Shown: one piece after another, positions 9,046 to 19,128 of the stretch
How positions within the stretch are numbered: the stretch's first letter is position 1
How the letters are laid out: each line of letters opens with the position of its first letter
Source: Larix sibirica
Taxonomy: Eukaryota > Streptophyta > Pinopsida > Pinales > Pinaceae
Assembly: GCA_004151065.3 (NCBI GenBank)
Contig: NWUY0300022191.1
Span: forward strand, 31,268 to 55,540
Reading direction: 5' to 3'
Length of the DNA stretch: 24,273 nt
The notes under the pieces: model-generated
The model's database searches: none
What the model was told of the DNA's origin: nothing
What the model saw: the letters and a program-made list of their open reading frames with translations, nothing else
Translations under genes and position numbers: made by a program

Positions 9046-9463
9046 TGGAAGACCATGGAATTGGAGAAGTGAAGAGTTATGAATTCCAAGGAGACGTGGT
9101 ATTGAAAGACACTATTGCAACATTGAAGTACAAGTGATCATATCTCAATATATAATGGATAACAGACAATCACCAAAAAAATTCATGTATCACCACTTGA
9201 TAAACTAATCCATAGAATCATTTATATACAGCCCAAATTATAACTAACTCCCTTAAAGTGAGGAAGACAGATAACTTTGATCATCTTTGGTGCACCAAGA
9301 TCTCTTGTTTTTTTACCTTGACCTATACACTGGTCAATCGAATCAAGACCACCTTAGGTCGGTTTCCCAATCGACCTCTCTAGTCAACTCCCAAGTCAAC
9401 ATTTGACTATCCACTGACTATCTCCAATGATTCCAGAATTGAGATAAACCTATTTCTCATATA
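9046..9463 (-). repeat. 5' LTR of the - strand Copia element
   Basis: This is the partner of 3972-4385. Matching blocks are GAATTCCAAG (about 9091-9100), AACTAACTCCCTTA (about 9242-9255), TAGTCAACTCCCAAGTCAAC (about 9380-9399), and TTGAGAT near 9439. The outer end is eroded where TGTTGG would be expected on the element strand. Transcription of the element would have started here and run toward lower coordinates. No clear TATA element can be assigned with confidence. Confidence 0.85.
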
Positions 9464-11149
9464 CTTCATGTATTAAGAAATAAAGATACCTTAAAACAAG
9501 GTTTAAGATTTACACAATTATTTATTGAATATTTGAAAATTTGAGAATAAAGATCAACCAAAGAAGTTACCCATCATTTTGTATTATATCTTAAATCCAT
9601 TTTTATTGACTTCTTTTTTATGCTCTCTAGGAATTAGACTTAAAAAGGGACTTGGAAGTGGAGTCAAGTGAGAGAAGAGATTGCATCATTTGTGTCCACA
9701 GAGAAGATGATGGATTTGAATGTTCTATGTTCTATAAATTCATATTGGATTTGTCTTCTAAAATCTTTATTAAATCTGGAGAAGATGATGGATTTAAATG
9801 TTCTATAAAGTCATATTGGATTTGTCTTCTAAAATCTTTATCAAAACTTTTATATATCATATCTTTTATAAAACATTTTTTCATTTGATTTACAATTTTG
9901 AACTTAATTTATTTATTAATTTGTTTTCTATAAATCTAATAATTTCATTTTAAATATTTTTTCAAAATTATTAAATTAAATATTATATTTCACAATTTAA
10001 ATTTTAACATCCCTTTAAAAAGAGAGATTCATAGTCCTCCTTATTTGAATTCAATAAAGCATAAAGACAATCCCGGACAGAATTATTATGGATTAATAAA
10101 ACATAAAGACATTAAGATGGAACCATAAAGCCTCTTTTCCTAATATTGCCATCATGGACTCAAAGCTACTTAGTATTTCCCACCAAACCATACGTCTTCT
10201 TTCTCCAAAGACATAAGGAAAATGCATTTAGATACTTCTGAAAAAAATAAATTTGTATTCCATCGTTCTCACATTGAGTGAAGAGAATCCCTCCATATCA
10301 TTTGCATAAAAAATTAATCCATTTTGTATCAAAATTGGTGTCTTTAGAGCCCACCATCATCTCACAATGTACCTATTTTTATTTTGTTATAAGAGTCTTT
10401 GGCCCACCATTAGGATGAGAAAGGAACATATCATCTAAAATTAGAGAGGTCTATATTGATTGTTCCACAAGCAATTACCAGTCTTTAATGGCTTTGGATG
10501 TTCCAAAAGTAGTTACCTTATAAAGGAAGGAAAGAGTTAGGGGTGGGGTTCCAAACTGACTTTTCTGACCAGAAGAGGATAGTTGTGGAATTGCTCCACG
10601 TCTCATCCAAACGTTTACCACATTAGATTATGAGTAAATTCAAATTATCAACTTTTAATAAGATGACCATTAGTTTCATGGTATTCTCAATGTAGGTGAT
10701 GTGATTTTTTAATGCTACGAGATCATTTTTAAATGTTTTGATTATTAATATATATTAGTATACAATGTCCAAACAAGAAAATAAATTTTTAATCCTTTTC
10801 CAAAATCATAAAAAAATCAGTTATCAAATCATACCTAACACAATTTAATTTATACATATATGTATACATACTAATACATATTTAAAATTATACAATGTGT
10901 AAATCCCTATTTATAATATTTCACATTCATTATATATACATTCATGGCTATGAGCATAGAGGAAGACAAATCATATGGGGTACTATGTTGCAAAGTATTT
11001 TGTGATTACTAAGTTCACTCTCATGGAGTATAATTTAACACAAAATTCTCTCACCATCTTGAGTAGACTTTGTGTTTGCATTTGTTATTGATATTAACTA
11101 TATTTTAAATTAATGTTAATTATTTTTATTTGTTGATAACCATATATTT
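9464..11149. other. AT-rich intergenic stretch, no gene seen
   Basis: No frame with family resemblance is found on either strand. The stretch is AT-rich, especially 9890-10020 and 10740-10960, and contains a 16-bp AT palindrome at 10851-10866. An AATAAA-CATAAAGACA word occurs twice near 10053 and 10095. The 78-unit tandem duplication is listed separately. The frame at 9652-9888 lies across that duplication and is probably non-coding. Confidence 0.55.
9703..9846. repeat. Imperfect tandem duplication, ~78-bp unit
   Basis: Unit 1 begins at 9703 and unit 2 at 9781, both with GAAGATGATGGATTT. They share TCATATTGGATTTGTCTTCT and the bases after it. Unit 2 is shorter by about ten bases in the middle. 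Confidence 0.9.
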
Positions 11150-11667
11150 TAAGTCAGTTGCATCTCCAAATCCAAGGAGCGCTTTAGGTTGATCATCAAA
11201 AGGGTCGCACTTCTTTATTTTTATTAGTTGTGTGATTCTTGTGGAATTTTCCTCATTATCTATGTGACTACTTATAGTGGCATGATTAGAGTAATTTTAA
11301 TGGCCCATTAATTCCATAGGTCAATTAAGGTTATGTTTCCAAGATTATTTCAAAGAGTGAGAATTCCCTAGCTTCCACACACATTCATTGGCTTTTCATT
11401 TGCCTCATGCAACCTAAGTTTCTCTGTAAAGCATTAATTGCATGAGGGGAATTGATGCCTAAATGTTGCTTCAACAAAGAGAACCCATTGGAGGGAACAA
11501 AGGACCTTCACATGGAGAAGGATTGGACACCACATCTATAAGCCATTCCTCATGTTGTATTTGTTTTTATTGTCTCTCCATTAGCTTAATAAAGAGCTAC
11601 TTTACTTCCCCCCTCATATGTTTTTTAGATCATTTAAATTCATCTTTTGAATGGTTTATTAGTTAGT
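11150..11667 (+). repeat. Left LTR of the gag-pro element, internally deleted
   Basis: It aligns to 17225-17944. Shared words include CATCAAAAGGGTC (about 11197), CCCATTAAT (about 11305), TCAAAGAGTGAGAA (about 11350), and the long TTAAATTCATCTTTTGAATG run with TTATTAGTTAGT (about 11635-11667). Compared with the right copy it lacks about 210 bp between the CCCATTAAT block and the TTATGT block near 11322. The missing stretch contains the TATA-like sequence of the right copy. The outer boundary is uncertain by tens of bases. The frame at 11463-11666 falls inside and is not a gene. Confidence 0.75.
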
Positions 11668-12394
11668 TTCTAGGGAAATTAAATCATTTCTAGCATATGT
11701 GCCATCTTATCGGTATAAGGGACGAACCCTATTTTGGAAGTTAATATGTAGGTTGGGGTTGGTATTTAATGAAGTCTCCCAACTTAACTCTTTTAAGTTT
11801 CTTATCACTTCTTAGTTGCTTGAAGTTATAAATCCCTTGTCCACGATCAATGAAGAGGTAACCCAATGGACAAATCATAGGTTTTCCACTAGTTGATTTT
11901 CATGGGATTGTGAATCCAGCTAAGATAGATAATGCTTAACCCCTTATATTCTACCACCTTGGGAATTTCATTACAAATGTCATTCATACATTCATTTTCC
12001 TTAATCGATGGATCTCATCACTGTCATTTGAGACATTTGGAAGTCCCATTTTCAGCCACTGTGAATTGTGTGTGCTTCATTAGTGTGTCTTAGGAGTGTA
12101 CTTGTTTCTTTCACAAAGAAAACGTAACTGAAATCACATTTTGTTACCACTGGGTGCACATTATAAACCACTTATGTCCCCTTTGGAGACATCACTTTGG
12201 TAACATATTCATACAAACACATTCCTTTGACTTGACTCTTATGCAACCATGGATAGAAAACAAATCATATCATCGACGGTTATTTTGAACCTTTCATATT
12301 TTGTCACATCTCATTAATGAATATGTTCCTCTATGACACCACTTGGATAGCCATGCCTACCAAGTTGTCCTTGGATATCCCACAAGTTTGAATC

Positions 12395-13400
12395 AGGTCA
12401 AGTTGGACAGGACCCATCCAACTATATGATGACATTTTATCTATGGTTTTTCTCCAATAGCATTACAAAATATTTCATTTGAATTAGGTTGTTTCAATAC
12501 ACACTCACTTAATTTTCTACCAAATGGTTTATTGAAAAACCATCGACTACTCTTGCCACATTCAAGGTCACTACCATAGTCTTCTTTACCTATTTCCAAT
12601 TATTGGCCTACCATGAATCCAAAATCGAGATCCTTATGATGTGCAGACAAACCACTACCACCCACATCACATATCATATCCATGAGCGGCATAAAAAATG
12701 CAACACATTTAAGATCAACCGTAAAGATGCCTTCCTCATTAACTAGTTTTTGAAATCACTCCATATTGCCATCGTCAAAGATGTGGCCAATACCATGCCC
12801 AAAACTAATTAAGAGGCAATCTTAAAATCCTAATAGTTTAACCTTATTTATGAACAATCATGATACCTATAAACTATTATCCCTAAATCCCATGGCCACC
12901 TTTCACTTGGACCACCTTCAACATCAAGCCATACAATGCTACTAATGACGTTATAGGATTTGTCACTTACACCTATATGCAATAGTTTGGTCACATGTCC
13001 ATGTCCCATGGACCTATCCATTACATACACCATTATAGTCATACTAACCCCTCTTATGGAAAGGATAGAACCTCATACGGTGAACATGGTCCATCTTGTG
13101 GCGGCCATAACTCTTATTGTGCCCCACTACTTTCAATGGGCCCAACACCTCCTGCAATATCTCTCGAGATCATAATCCATATTTCCCTTTTCCTAGCATT
13201 TGACAAGGACAATTTGTACCCCATCCTCCCTTACTATAATATAATATCAACTTGGTCAACCCTTCCTCCCAACATAGTCAAATATTCTTTAGAATAGATT
13301 CCATGAAGCCAAAACATCACAACCTGCCAAACAAGGGTAAGAATAATAAGAACAACAATCAATACCAAGAGAAAGGGAGCAACTAGTAATATAACCCTAA
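12395..13400 (+). pseudogene. Gypsy gag remnant, Pro/Tyr/His-rich C-terminus
   Basis: Near 12411 the + strand gives DPSNYMMTFYLW, followed by RLFQYTL, then STKWFIEKPSTTLATFKV. Next come FFTYFQL (12581-12601), QTTTTHITYHIHERHKK and a FLKSLHIAI...DVANTMPKT stretch. This order of a capsid-like helical core matches the Retrotrans_gag type of plant Gypsy elements. The C-terminal part (frame 12995-13297) is rich in Tyr, Pro, His and Ser with repeated Tyr-Gly pairs. It is followed by a lysine/asparagine-rich tail at about 13325-13390, which could serve as a nucleic-acid binding tail; no CCHC knuckle is visible. Several stops interrupt the core, for example around 12490, 12510 and 12745. Confidence 0.7.
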
Positions 13401-13959
13401 TAACACTAGGGGAAACCCCACTCAAGACCCAAAACAATCACCTTGGGACTAATGGAATTAGGGTAATACGCCAATTACAAACCACCCATCCATATGATAT
13501 CTATGTGACACATCCACTACACCCATCACTATATTGAGCTTCCCAAGATTCAATAGTTATAAGGTATGTGAGGTAAATAGAATAGAACTACCAAAAACAA
13601 GAATTGTCCCCTCCCTCAAGGGAACCCAACCCTCCAACACATGTGATCTTGCATAATCTCATCCCCAAAAAACAATTAGTGACCCATGATTAGGATGCCC
13701 CTGCATCCTCTTCTCCATCTAGTTCATCGCAAGCTAAATACCCTTCTTCACAACCCATCTACATGAAATCTAGTGATATGCACCTTCAAATTACCATTCA
13801 TGTGTATCCATGATGATGCACAACTATCTTATAATGACCCCTTACAAATCCCTTGGACTAATGTTGGCTCCATATCCATGTGCCTAATTGCATTTTGTAG
13901 GATCTCACACAACCTACATGCATAAAATGCCCATAACTATAACATTCTTAATCCTTGTC

Positions 13960-14330
13960 ATGTTACAAATCCTTGTAATGGTCAAGAACCTTATTATTCA
14001 TTATTACATTGTAGATGAAGGTGCATCTGCACTTGTCATGTACTCATTGGTTTGGAAGAGGTTGTGGGAACCATAATTGACCCCTCCACCATCACCTTCT
14101 GCACCTATGAGAATAACCCACTGCAACCACAGGGACTCTTTCAAAATGTCCCCATCTAAATTTTTGATAATTAGTTTTGATTTACATTAAAGTTGTGGAC
14201 AACCCTCCTGATTCCTCATCAATATTCCACACCATGATGCTTCAACACAATGGGAAAGTTGTCACCCTCGACAAACTTACATATTGTACACCATCCCATA
14301 TTCTAACCTTGATAATGTTTTAACCATTGT
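13960..14330 (+). pseudogene. Retropepsin-like protease remnant
   Basis: The frame 13888-14076 contains IVDEGASALVMYSLVWK. The Asp-x-Gly-Ala-Ser core at 14014-14028 fits the active-site loop of Gypsy proteases (Asp-Ser/Thr/Asp-Gly-Ala), with Glu in the second position. The strand continues through PPPSPSAPM, a HRDSFKMSP segment and a later HHDASTQW...TYILYTIPYSN-like stretch. This could be the second half of the domain, but the frame shifts and the glycine-rich second loop is not clear. The distance from gag is about 600 bp, much of it low-complexity Pro/Ser-rich frame. The active-site loop is the only strong evidence. Confidence 0.6.
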
Positions 14331-15420
14331 TAAGGCCCACCATCACTTCACATCCTATGTGGAGATGGCCCTACATTTTCAAATATCCATCGTTACGTGA
14401 GTCTCATCATGGCATTCATCCCCAATTTATTACATGGGGGCATCCCCTTTTACACAATTTCCACTTTCATTGGGGCACCACTCTCCCATATAAGGTGCCT
14501 TCCCTTGATCCAAAATCCACTCTTAATACCCCTAATCAACCCTCCATTCCCTCCACATTATTGTCACCATCATTAGTGATGAAGTTCCATCCACCAATGA
14601 TCCCCCACTTTAAATACAATCCAACAAGCGAATCCTGTAAAATAAATTCCCTTCCCCTTTCCACCATTTGGAGTAGTTGGGACCCATACAATGGCCACCC
14701 TTAACATCCCTTTATTAATAATCAAGATACATGCTTGGTATCTTCACCCCAACGTACCACCCCATCCACTGCACCACCTATTTGGTTGGTCTTTTCTCAT
14801 GTATCTTCCCCCAATGAACAATCAACTAGTCAATATGATTTTCCCAATATGCCAAAGCAAAAGACAAAGACTCATACATAGAAGAGCCATGGACAGATGG
14901 GAGGCAATAAGGATGTTGGGGGTGTTCCCATCTATAATCCTAACATCAACAAACACATCCATATGTTAAACTATCAAATTTGGATTCCCCATCCTTGTGG
15001 ACTTCCACTAACAATTGACCCATGCTCTTGGAGATTCACTAGTTGATTATGTTCCCCCAGTCATCTCCCGCCCACTTCTACCACATCTACCAACACATAC
15101 TAGGAGCACACACAACCTTCCATAATCTCATGCCATCGCACTTTCGAATATTCACTCTTGTGCCATGTGGATTCTTTAATCATTACACCCATGATTGTTT
15201 CATCCTTCTAGACTTTCTATGTTGTGATACTTCCATGCAACACAATACCCACAACATCCTCTATTGCTTCACCCATGCAAGCTTCGCTTGTCCCTTTTCC
15301 TAATCCTTTGCTTGGCTTGGGAACCTCTACTAGTCACCACCTAAGTAATGACCCCTTCTCCATCAATGACCTTACTCGCTCATCCATATATCTCACCATC
15401 ACAAGATATCTTTAGGATAA
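14331..15420 (+). pseudogene. Pro/His/Ser-rich post-protease coding remnant
   Basis: Overlapping open frames (14327-14704, 14691-14969, 15043-15303, 15224-15415) run in + orientation with high Pro, His, Ser and Thr content and few stops. They look like one long frame broken by frameshifts. In many plant Gypsy polyproteins a poorly conserved, Pro/Ser-rich linker follows the protease, and this segment fits that position. I recognise no domain. The pyrimidine-rich base composition alone also favours such frames, so coding origin is not proven. Confidence 0.4.
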
Positions 15421-17224
15421 CCTTTTTATCCTTCATCTCATTCAGTGAAGGACATATGAATAACATTTGGTTTTTGCATTAGTTATTTTAGCATTCTTAC
15501 ACCACATGTTTTGTTTCTTGTGTGTAGAATATCATCAAAGGTGTCATTTTTTTCACAAAGTTTGATGCCTTCTTAAGTATATTCTTGTAACTAGCATATA
15601 TACATAAGCTTTCCCTATGTATCACCACATCATCAATTTATGTGTCATCCTTGACCCACCTTTATACTTCACCCCATTTTGATCAAATTTAACACCGTAT
15701 CCTCATTGTAATGAAATTGATTCTTTCATTCTTTGTAAAAGAAAAACTCAAAAACTCTTAACCAAAATGATAGGATTGCAAAAATATGAACAAAAAAATT
15801 AAGAAACCAAAATAGGAGAAATCACCTTAGTTATGTTAACGCCATCATATTGTACTAACAATCATTCTCTCATAAGCAGTTAAGGAAATCATCAGTGTCA
15901 CCCTTTTTGGAGCATTTTTGCTATTAAGTCAATGTTGTGTATCCATTATACAAAATACATTGGTCATATGCATCCCACTCCTACCATCTGGTTTTGGATA
16001 TTTTCACATATCATACTTTAAATGTTGTCACCTCAATCCTTGTGTCTTCCTCTTGTTAAGCCTAGATTTGTTTTTATGGGCCCCAATACACCATATTCAT
16101 TAGTCCTCCTCATGTCCCCATGTTGGCATTGGTTGAGTTCTTTTATTCATTTTTATGATCGCTTCCCAGGCCAGCCTCTAATTATGCTCCATTTAGGGGA
16201 AGTCCTGAGCTCCTACTTATTTTACCAACTTATCCCATTTGTGTCAAGTCCAAGTCCATTACATCTATATATACCTTGTGTTGGTTGAACGAACCCATCT
16301 ATGACCTTTCTCTAGTGGTTTTATTGCTATGATTCAACACCAACTCATAAACTTGGAGGGTTTAATTTAAAGGCCTAGTACCTTGGTTAATATTTCCATC
16401 ATTACTGGTTTACCTCACTCATCATTGTGGAATTTCATCATTAACCCTTAATGACATGGTTCATTTCTATGTTCCAATTTAAAATATCCATTCCCTCAAT
16501 GTTTGTTTGTACTCATACTTTAGAACCCATTATCATTATTGGTGGTTCACCTCACATCTAATAAAAATTTATTTCATTAGTCACTAACCATATAGTTTCT
16601 CCCATGCTCAAACAAAACTCAACATTAGATTGTGGATATTCGTACTTTATGGTATCAGTGTTCTAGATACAATTTATGACTAGCTAAATGTATGGTTCTT
16701 AGTCAACATTTGTTATGAATCTCTAGTTTAAACTTACCTTATTCAACTCTATATATTTTTCAAGTGTTATTCTAGCGTGCATCCTTTGCTATAGTTTACA
16801 GCCCTCTAGTGTGACATAGTTCAATCACCCTTTCAAATAGAAGGAACATTCATATTTTCCTCATAATATAACTTGGTTGCATTTATAAAGAGATGGTCCC
16901 ATGTTGTACTTAATTTTACCACTACATGAGTATGGTGATGCCTTGTTCTAAAAATTGCTATATCTTATCACCTTATTAGTTGTGTTGTAGGTGGTTTCCT
17001 TTTCTTCTCCACCAAGTTTCTCCATCCAATTCAGGCTTTGTCTCTCTGCTTTGAGGTCATAGGAAATAAACACATGATGTATTTTGGTTATACAATTTTA
17101 TCCCTAACCTCACACATCAAGGGACATCTATTATCACAACAAAATTTTCCACCTGTGACACTTAGGTGATTTTAGCCAAAGATATTCCAAAAAAACATTA
17201 ACCACACCTATTACTCTCAAAAAC
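15421..17224 (+). other. Unassigned interior of the gag-pro element
   Basis: This stretch is where pol should be. I searched both strands by eye for RT (Phe/Tyr-x-Asp-Asp), RNase H and integrase (zinc-binding HHCC, DDE core) signatures and found none. Frames at 15918-16103 and 16022-16288 overlap in different phases and resemble no family. The DNA is pyrimidine-rich on the + strand with no clear polypurine tract before the right LTR. Confidence 0.5.
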
Positions 17225-17944
17225 ATGGAATTTATGCCAATTACACGCCCAAAATACAAGTCAAACTCTAGTTTTACCATCAAAAGGGTCATATGACTTT
17301 CAAGTTATTAGTTGCATGACTCATGTAGGATTTCTCTCAATACCTAGTATGTGATCACCGTAGTGGTGTGATTTAATCAAATATGTAACCCATTAATACT
17401 AGAGGTTTCTTTAGAAGATTGTTGGGGGAGCCAAAGACTACACCAACTACCCTTATTCATTCAATAGTAGATTACTTGACCTCCTTTCAGTCAAATATAT
17501 ATAGTCACATGGATGCCCATACTTCAATCTTGTGCATTCCCATTGGAATTGTCTCATGTTCAATCTTATCTTTGGATTATAAATACAAGCTTCTTTCGTG
17601 CATTCTATTATATTTTCTTGTGCTAAGCTTATGTGGCCAATATCGTATCAAAGAGTGAGAAGTCCATTGCTTCCATTCACATTTCTTGTCTTATCCTTGG
17701 CCTCATGCTACCCAAATTCCTCTTCAAATTGTTGATTGCATAAGGGGAAGTGTTGAATTACTATTGCTTTAAGAAAGATATAACCCATTGTAGGACAAAA
17801 GACCCTCCCACAAAAAATAAATGGAGACCTCGTATACAAGCCACTTGTTAGGTTATATTAGTTAGTATCTTGCATTTTTTGTTTTCCACCCAAATATGTG
17901 TTTAGATCTTTTAAATTCATCTTTTGAATGGTTTATTAGTTAGT
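17225..17944 (+). repeat. Right LTR of the gag-pro element
   Basis: It aligns with 11150-11667 on both sides of an extra segment of about 210 bp (roughly 17416-17626). It ends in the shared TTATTAGTTAGT. The left edge is uncertain; similarity is traceable back to about 17225. The frame 17419-17658 lies mostly in the extra segment and has no family resemblance. Confidence 0.75.
17578..17585 (+). promoter_or_regulatory. TATA-like box in the right LTR
   Basis: TATAAATA lies within the LTR segment that the left copy lacks. Its position in the LTR and a transcript-start-compatible sequence about 30 bp downstream make it a plausible core promoter. No experimental support can be read from sequence. 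Confidence 0.5.
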
Positions 17945-19100
17945 ATGCATGCATAAGGGTTAGCATTGTTTGTTTTTATTTATTTGTGACTCGCGTTTAT
18001 TTTCCCCAACTGTTAACAACCATATGAGATTGATTTTTGGTATACATGCACATGAATTAGCAACATAGCAACATTGAACATTCATTTGTTACTAGTCCTC
18101 TTGTGAGAGCCTTGCCTCCCATAATTTTCTACTTTCAATGTGAATTGGGGTAATTGATGAATTCATTATACCTTATTTTGTTTATAAGATCCTCTTATAA
18201 TTTTGATAACAAAAAGTGAAATTATTATCAACACCCTCCATTTTGCATGAGTTTGCTATATGGTTGATCTTATCATTACTTTTGTAAGTGATTCTTTATG
18301 ACCAACTAATGAAAAAATAAATGGCTTTGAGAACGTCCCATTTCTACATTTGGGTTTTTTTAAGCAATCCAAGGAAATTGATGGCCCTTTGTTAAAATGG
18401 GGCTCTAAGTACGCTTGGGTTGAGAAAATAAGTGCTCAAGTTTCTATAATTGTTCCTAACTCTGTTGACATAGGTCAATTTTTCATTCCTAGTTATTCAT
18501 GTCTCAAAATAATGTGGTCCAACATAATCTTGTTATCATAATTCTTTGTCCCAAGCCCAATCTACAACACCATATCATAATTCATTATCATAATTCTTTG
18601 GCCGAGACCAATCTACAACACCATATTCCTTTGTTACACCTTCACAGGATTCGTGTAAAATATCAGTAACTTTAATCACATGTACAACTCTTAACAAATT
18701 TCCTTTTTTTTGCCATACTTATGTAAATTACCTGCAATCACATGTCAAGTTATACTTTATTGAGTGAGCTTGTGTACACCAAAATAACTGCTTTGAGGTC
18801 ATTATTTATTTTTCCCAAGGACAAAATCATAACTTAATGTTAAAGTAGAAACAGGTTATATTCAAAAGGAGTTGAAGCATTGATAGTATATAATCTTAAA
18901 GAGTTACTGGATAAAGGACCAATCTAAGTTCGTATTATTACATTTACACAATCCTAAATTTATAAAAAAAATAGCTTGTAGCCTTACATCAAAAGTAATA
19001 TAGGTTCTAGTAAAAAAGTAGAGGCATAGTCCAGTCCTCAAGGGACATAATTAAAAACAAAATTAAACAATTCATCTTAAAGAAAGTAGATAAAACGCAT
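17945..19100. other. AT-rich intergenic stretch, no gene seen
   Basis: No protein-like frame, RNA gene or LTR was recognised on either strand. The frame 18350-18541 is short and without resemblance. A 52-bp tandem duplication is listed separately. The right end merges into the presumed 5' region of the LINE. Confidence 0.5.
18533..18627. repeat. Imperfect 52-bp tandem duplication
   Basis: TTATCATAATTCTTTG begins at 18533 and again at 18585. Both copies continue with CCAATCTACAACACCATAT after a short variable stretch. Confidence 0.9.
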
Positions 19101-19128
19101 TAGACAGGAGAAAGGAGCTCTAGAAAAT

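Larger units (their letters stand above)
3972..9463 (-). mobile_element. Structurally complete, decayed Copia retrotransposon
   Basis: This is a 5.49 kb Ty1/Copia element on the - strand. The two flanking repeats (3972-4385 and 9046-9463) align along their length with indels, at roughly two-thirds identity by eye, so the insertion is old. The five bases outside each end are CTTTA (3967-3971) and CTTCA (9464-9468), a target duplication with one change, which supports both boundaries. Reading down the - strand, the order is 5' LTR, PBS, gag with zinc knuckle, protease, integrase, RT, RNase H, 3' LTR: the Copia order, with integrase before RT. All coding parts have stops and frameshifts, so it cannot make its own proteins. 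Confidence 0.9.
11150..17944 (+). mobile_element. LTR element with gag and protease only (Gypsy-like)
   Basis: Two related direct repeats (about 11150-11667 and 17225-17944) flank 5.6 kb of DNA carrying a Gypsy-type gag and a retropepsin-like protease in + orientation. I could not find RT, RNase H or integrase motifs between protease and the right repeat on either strand. Element limits are approximate: the repeats lose similarity after the shared TTATTAGTTAGT at 11667 and 17944, no target duplication is identified, and no convincing primer binding site follows the left repeat. It may be an internally deleted autonomous element or a non-autonomous family that keeps gag-pro. Two unrelated solo LTRs of one family flanking other DNA is a less likely alternative, because the gag lies in the right place and orientation. 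Confidence 0.65.

Noticed and set aside
10851-10866. 16-bp perfect AT palindrome
   Set aside because: Alternating TA/CA sequence in very AT-rich DNA; expected by chance and with no flanking feature.
11757-11770. TTGGTATTTAATG as a primer binding site for the gag-pro element
   Set aside because: Only the first seven bases fit the initiator-Met site, and it lies about 90 bp beyond the last LTR similarity.
13234-13437. Membrane-protein-like 67-residue - strand frame
   Set aside because: It is the antisense shadow of the Asn/Lys-rich gag tail; hydrophobic appearance comes from the complement of AAC/AAA codons.
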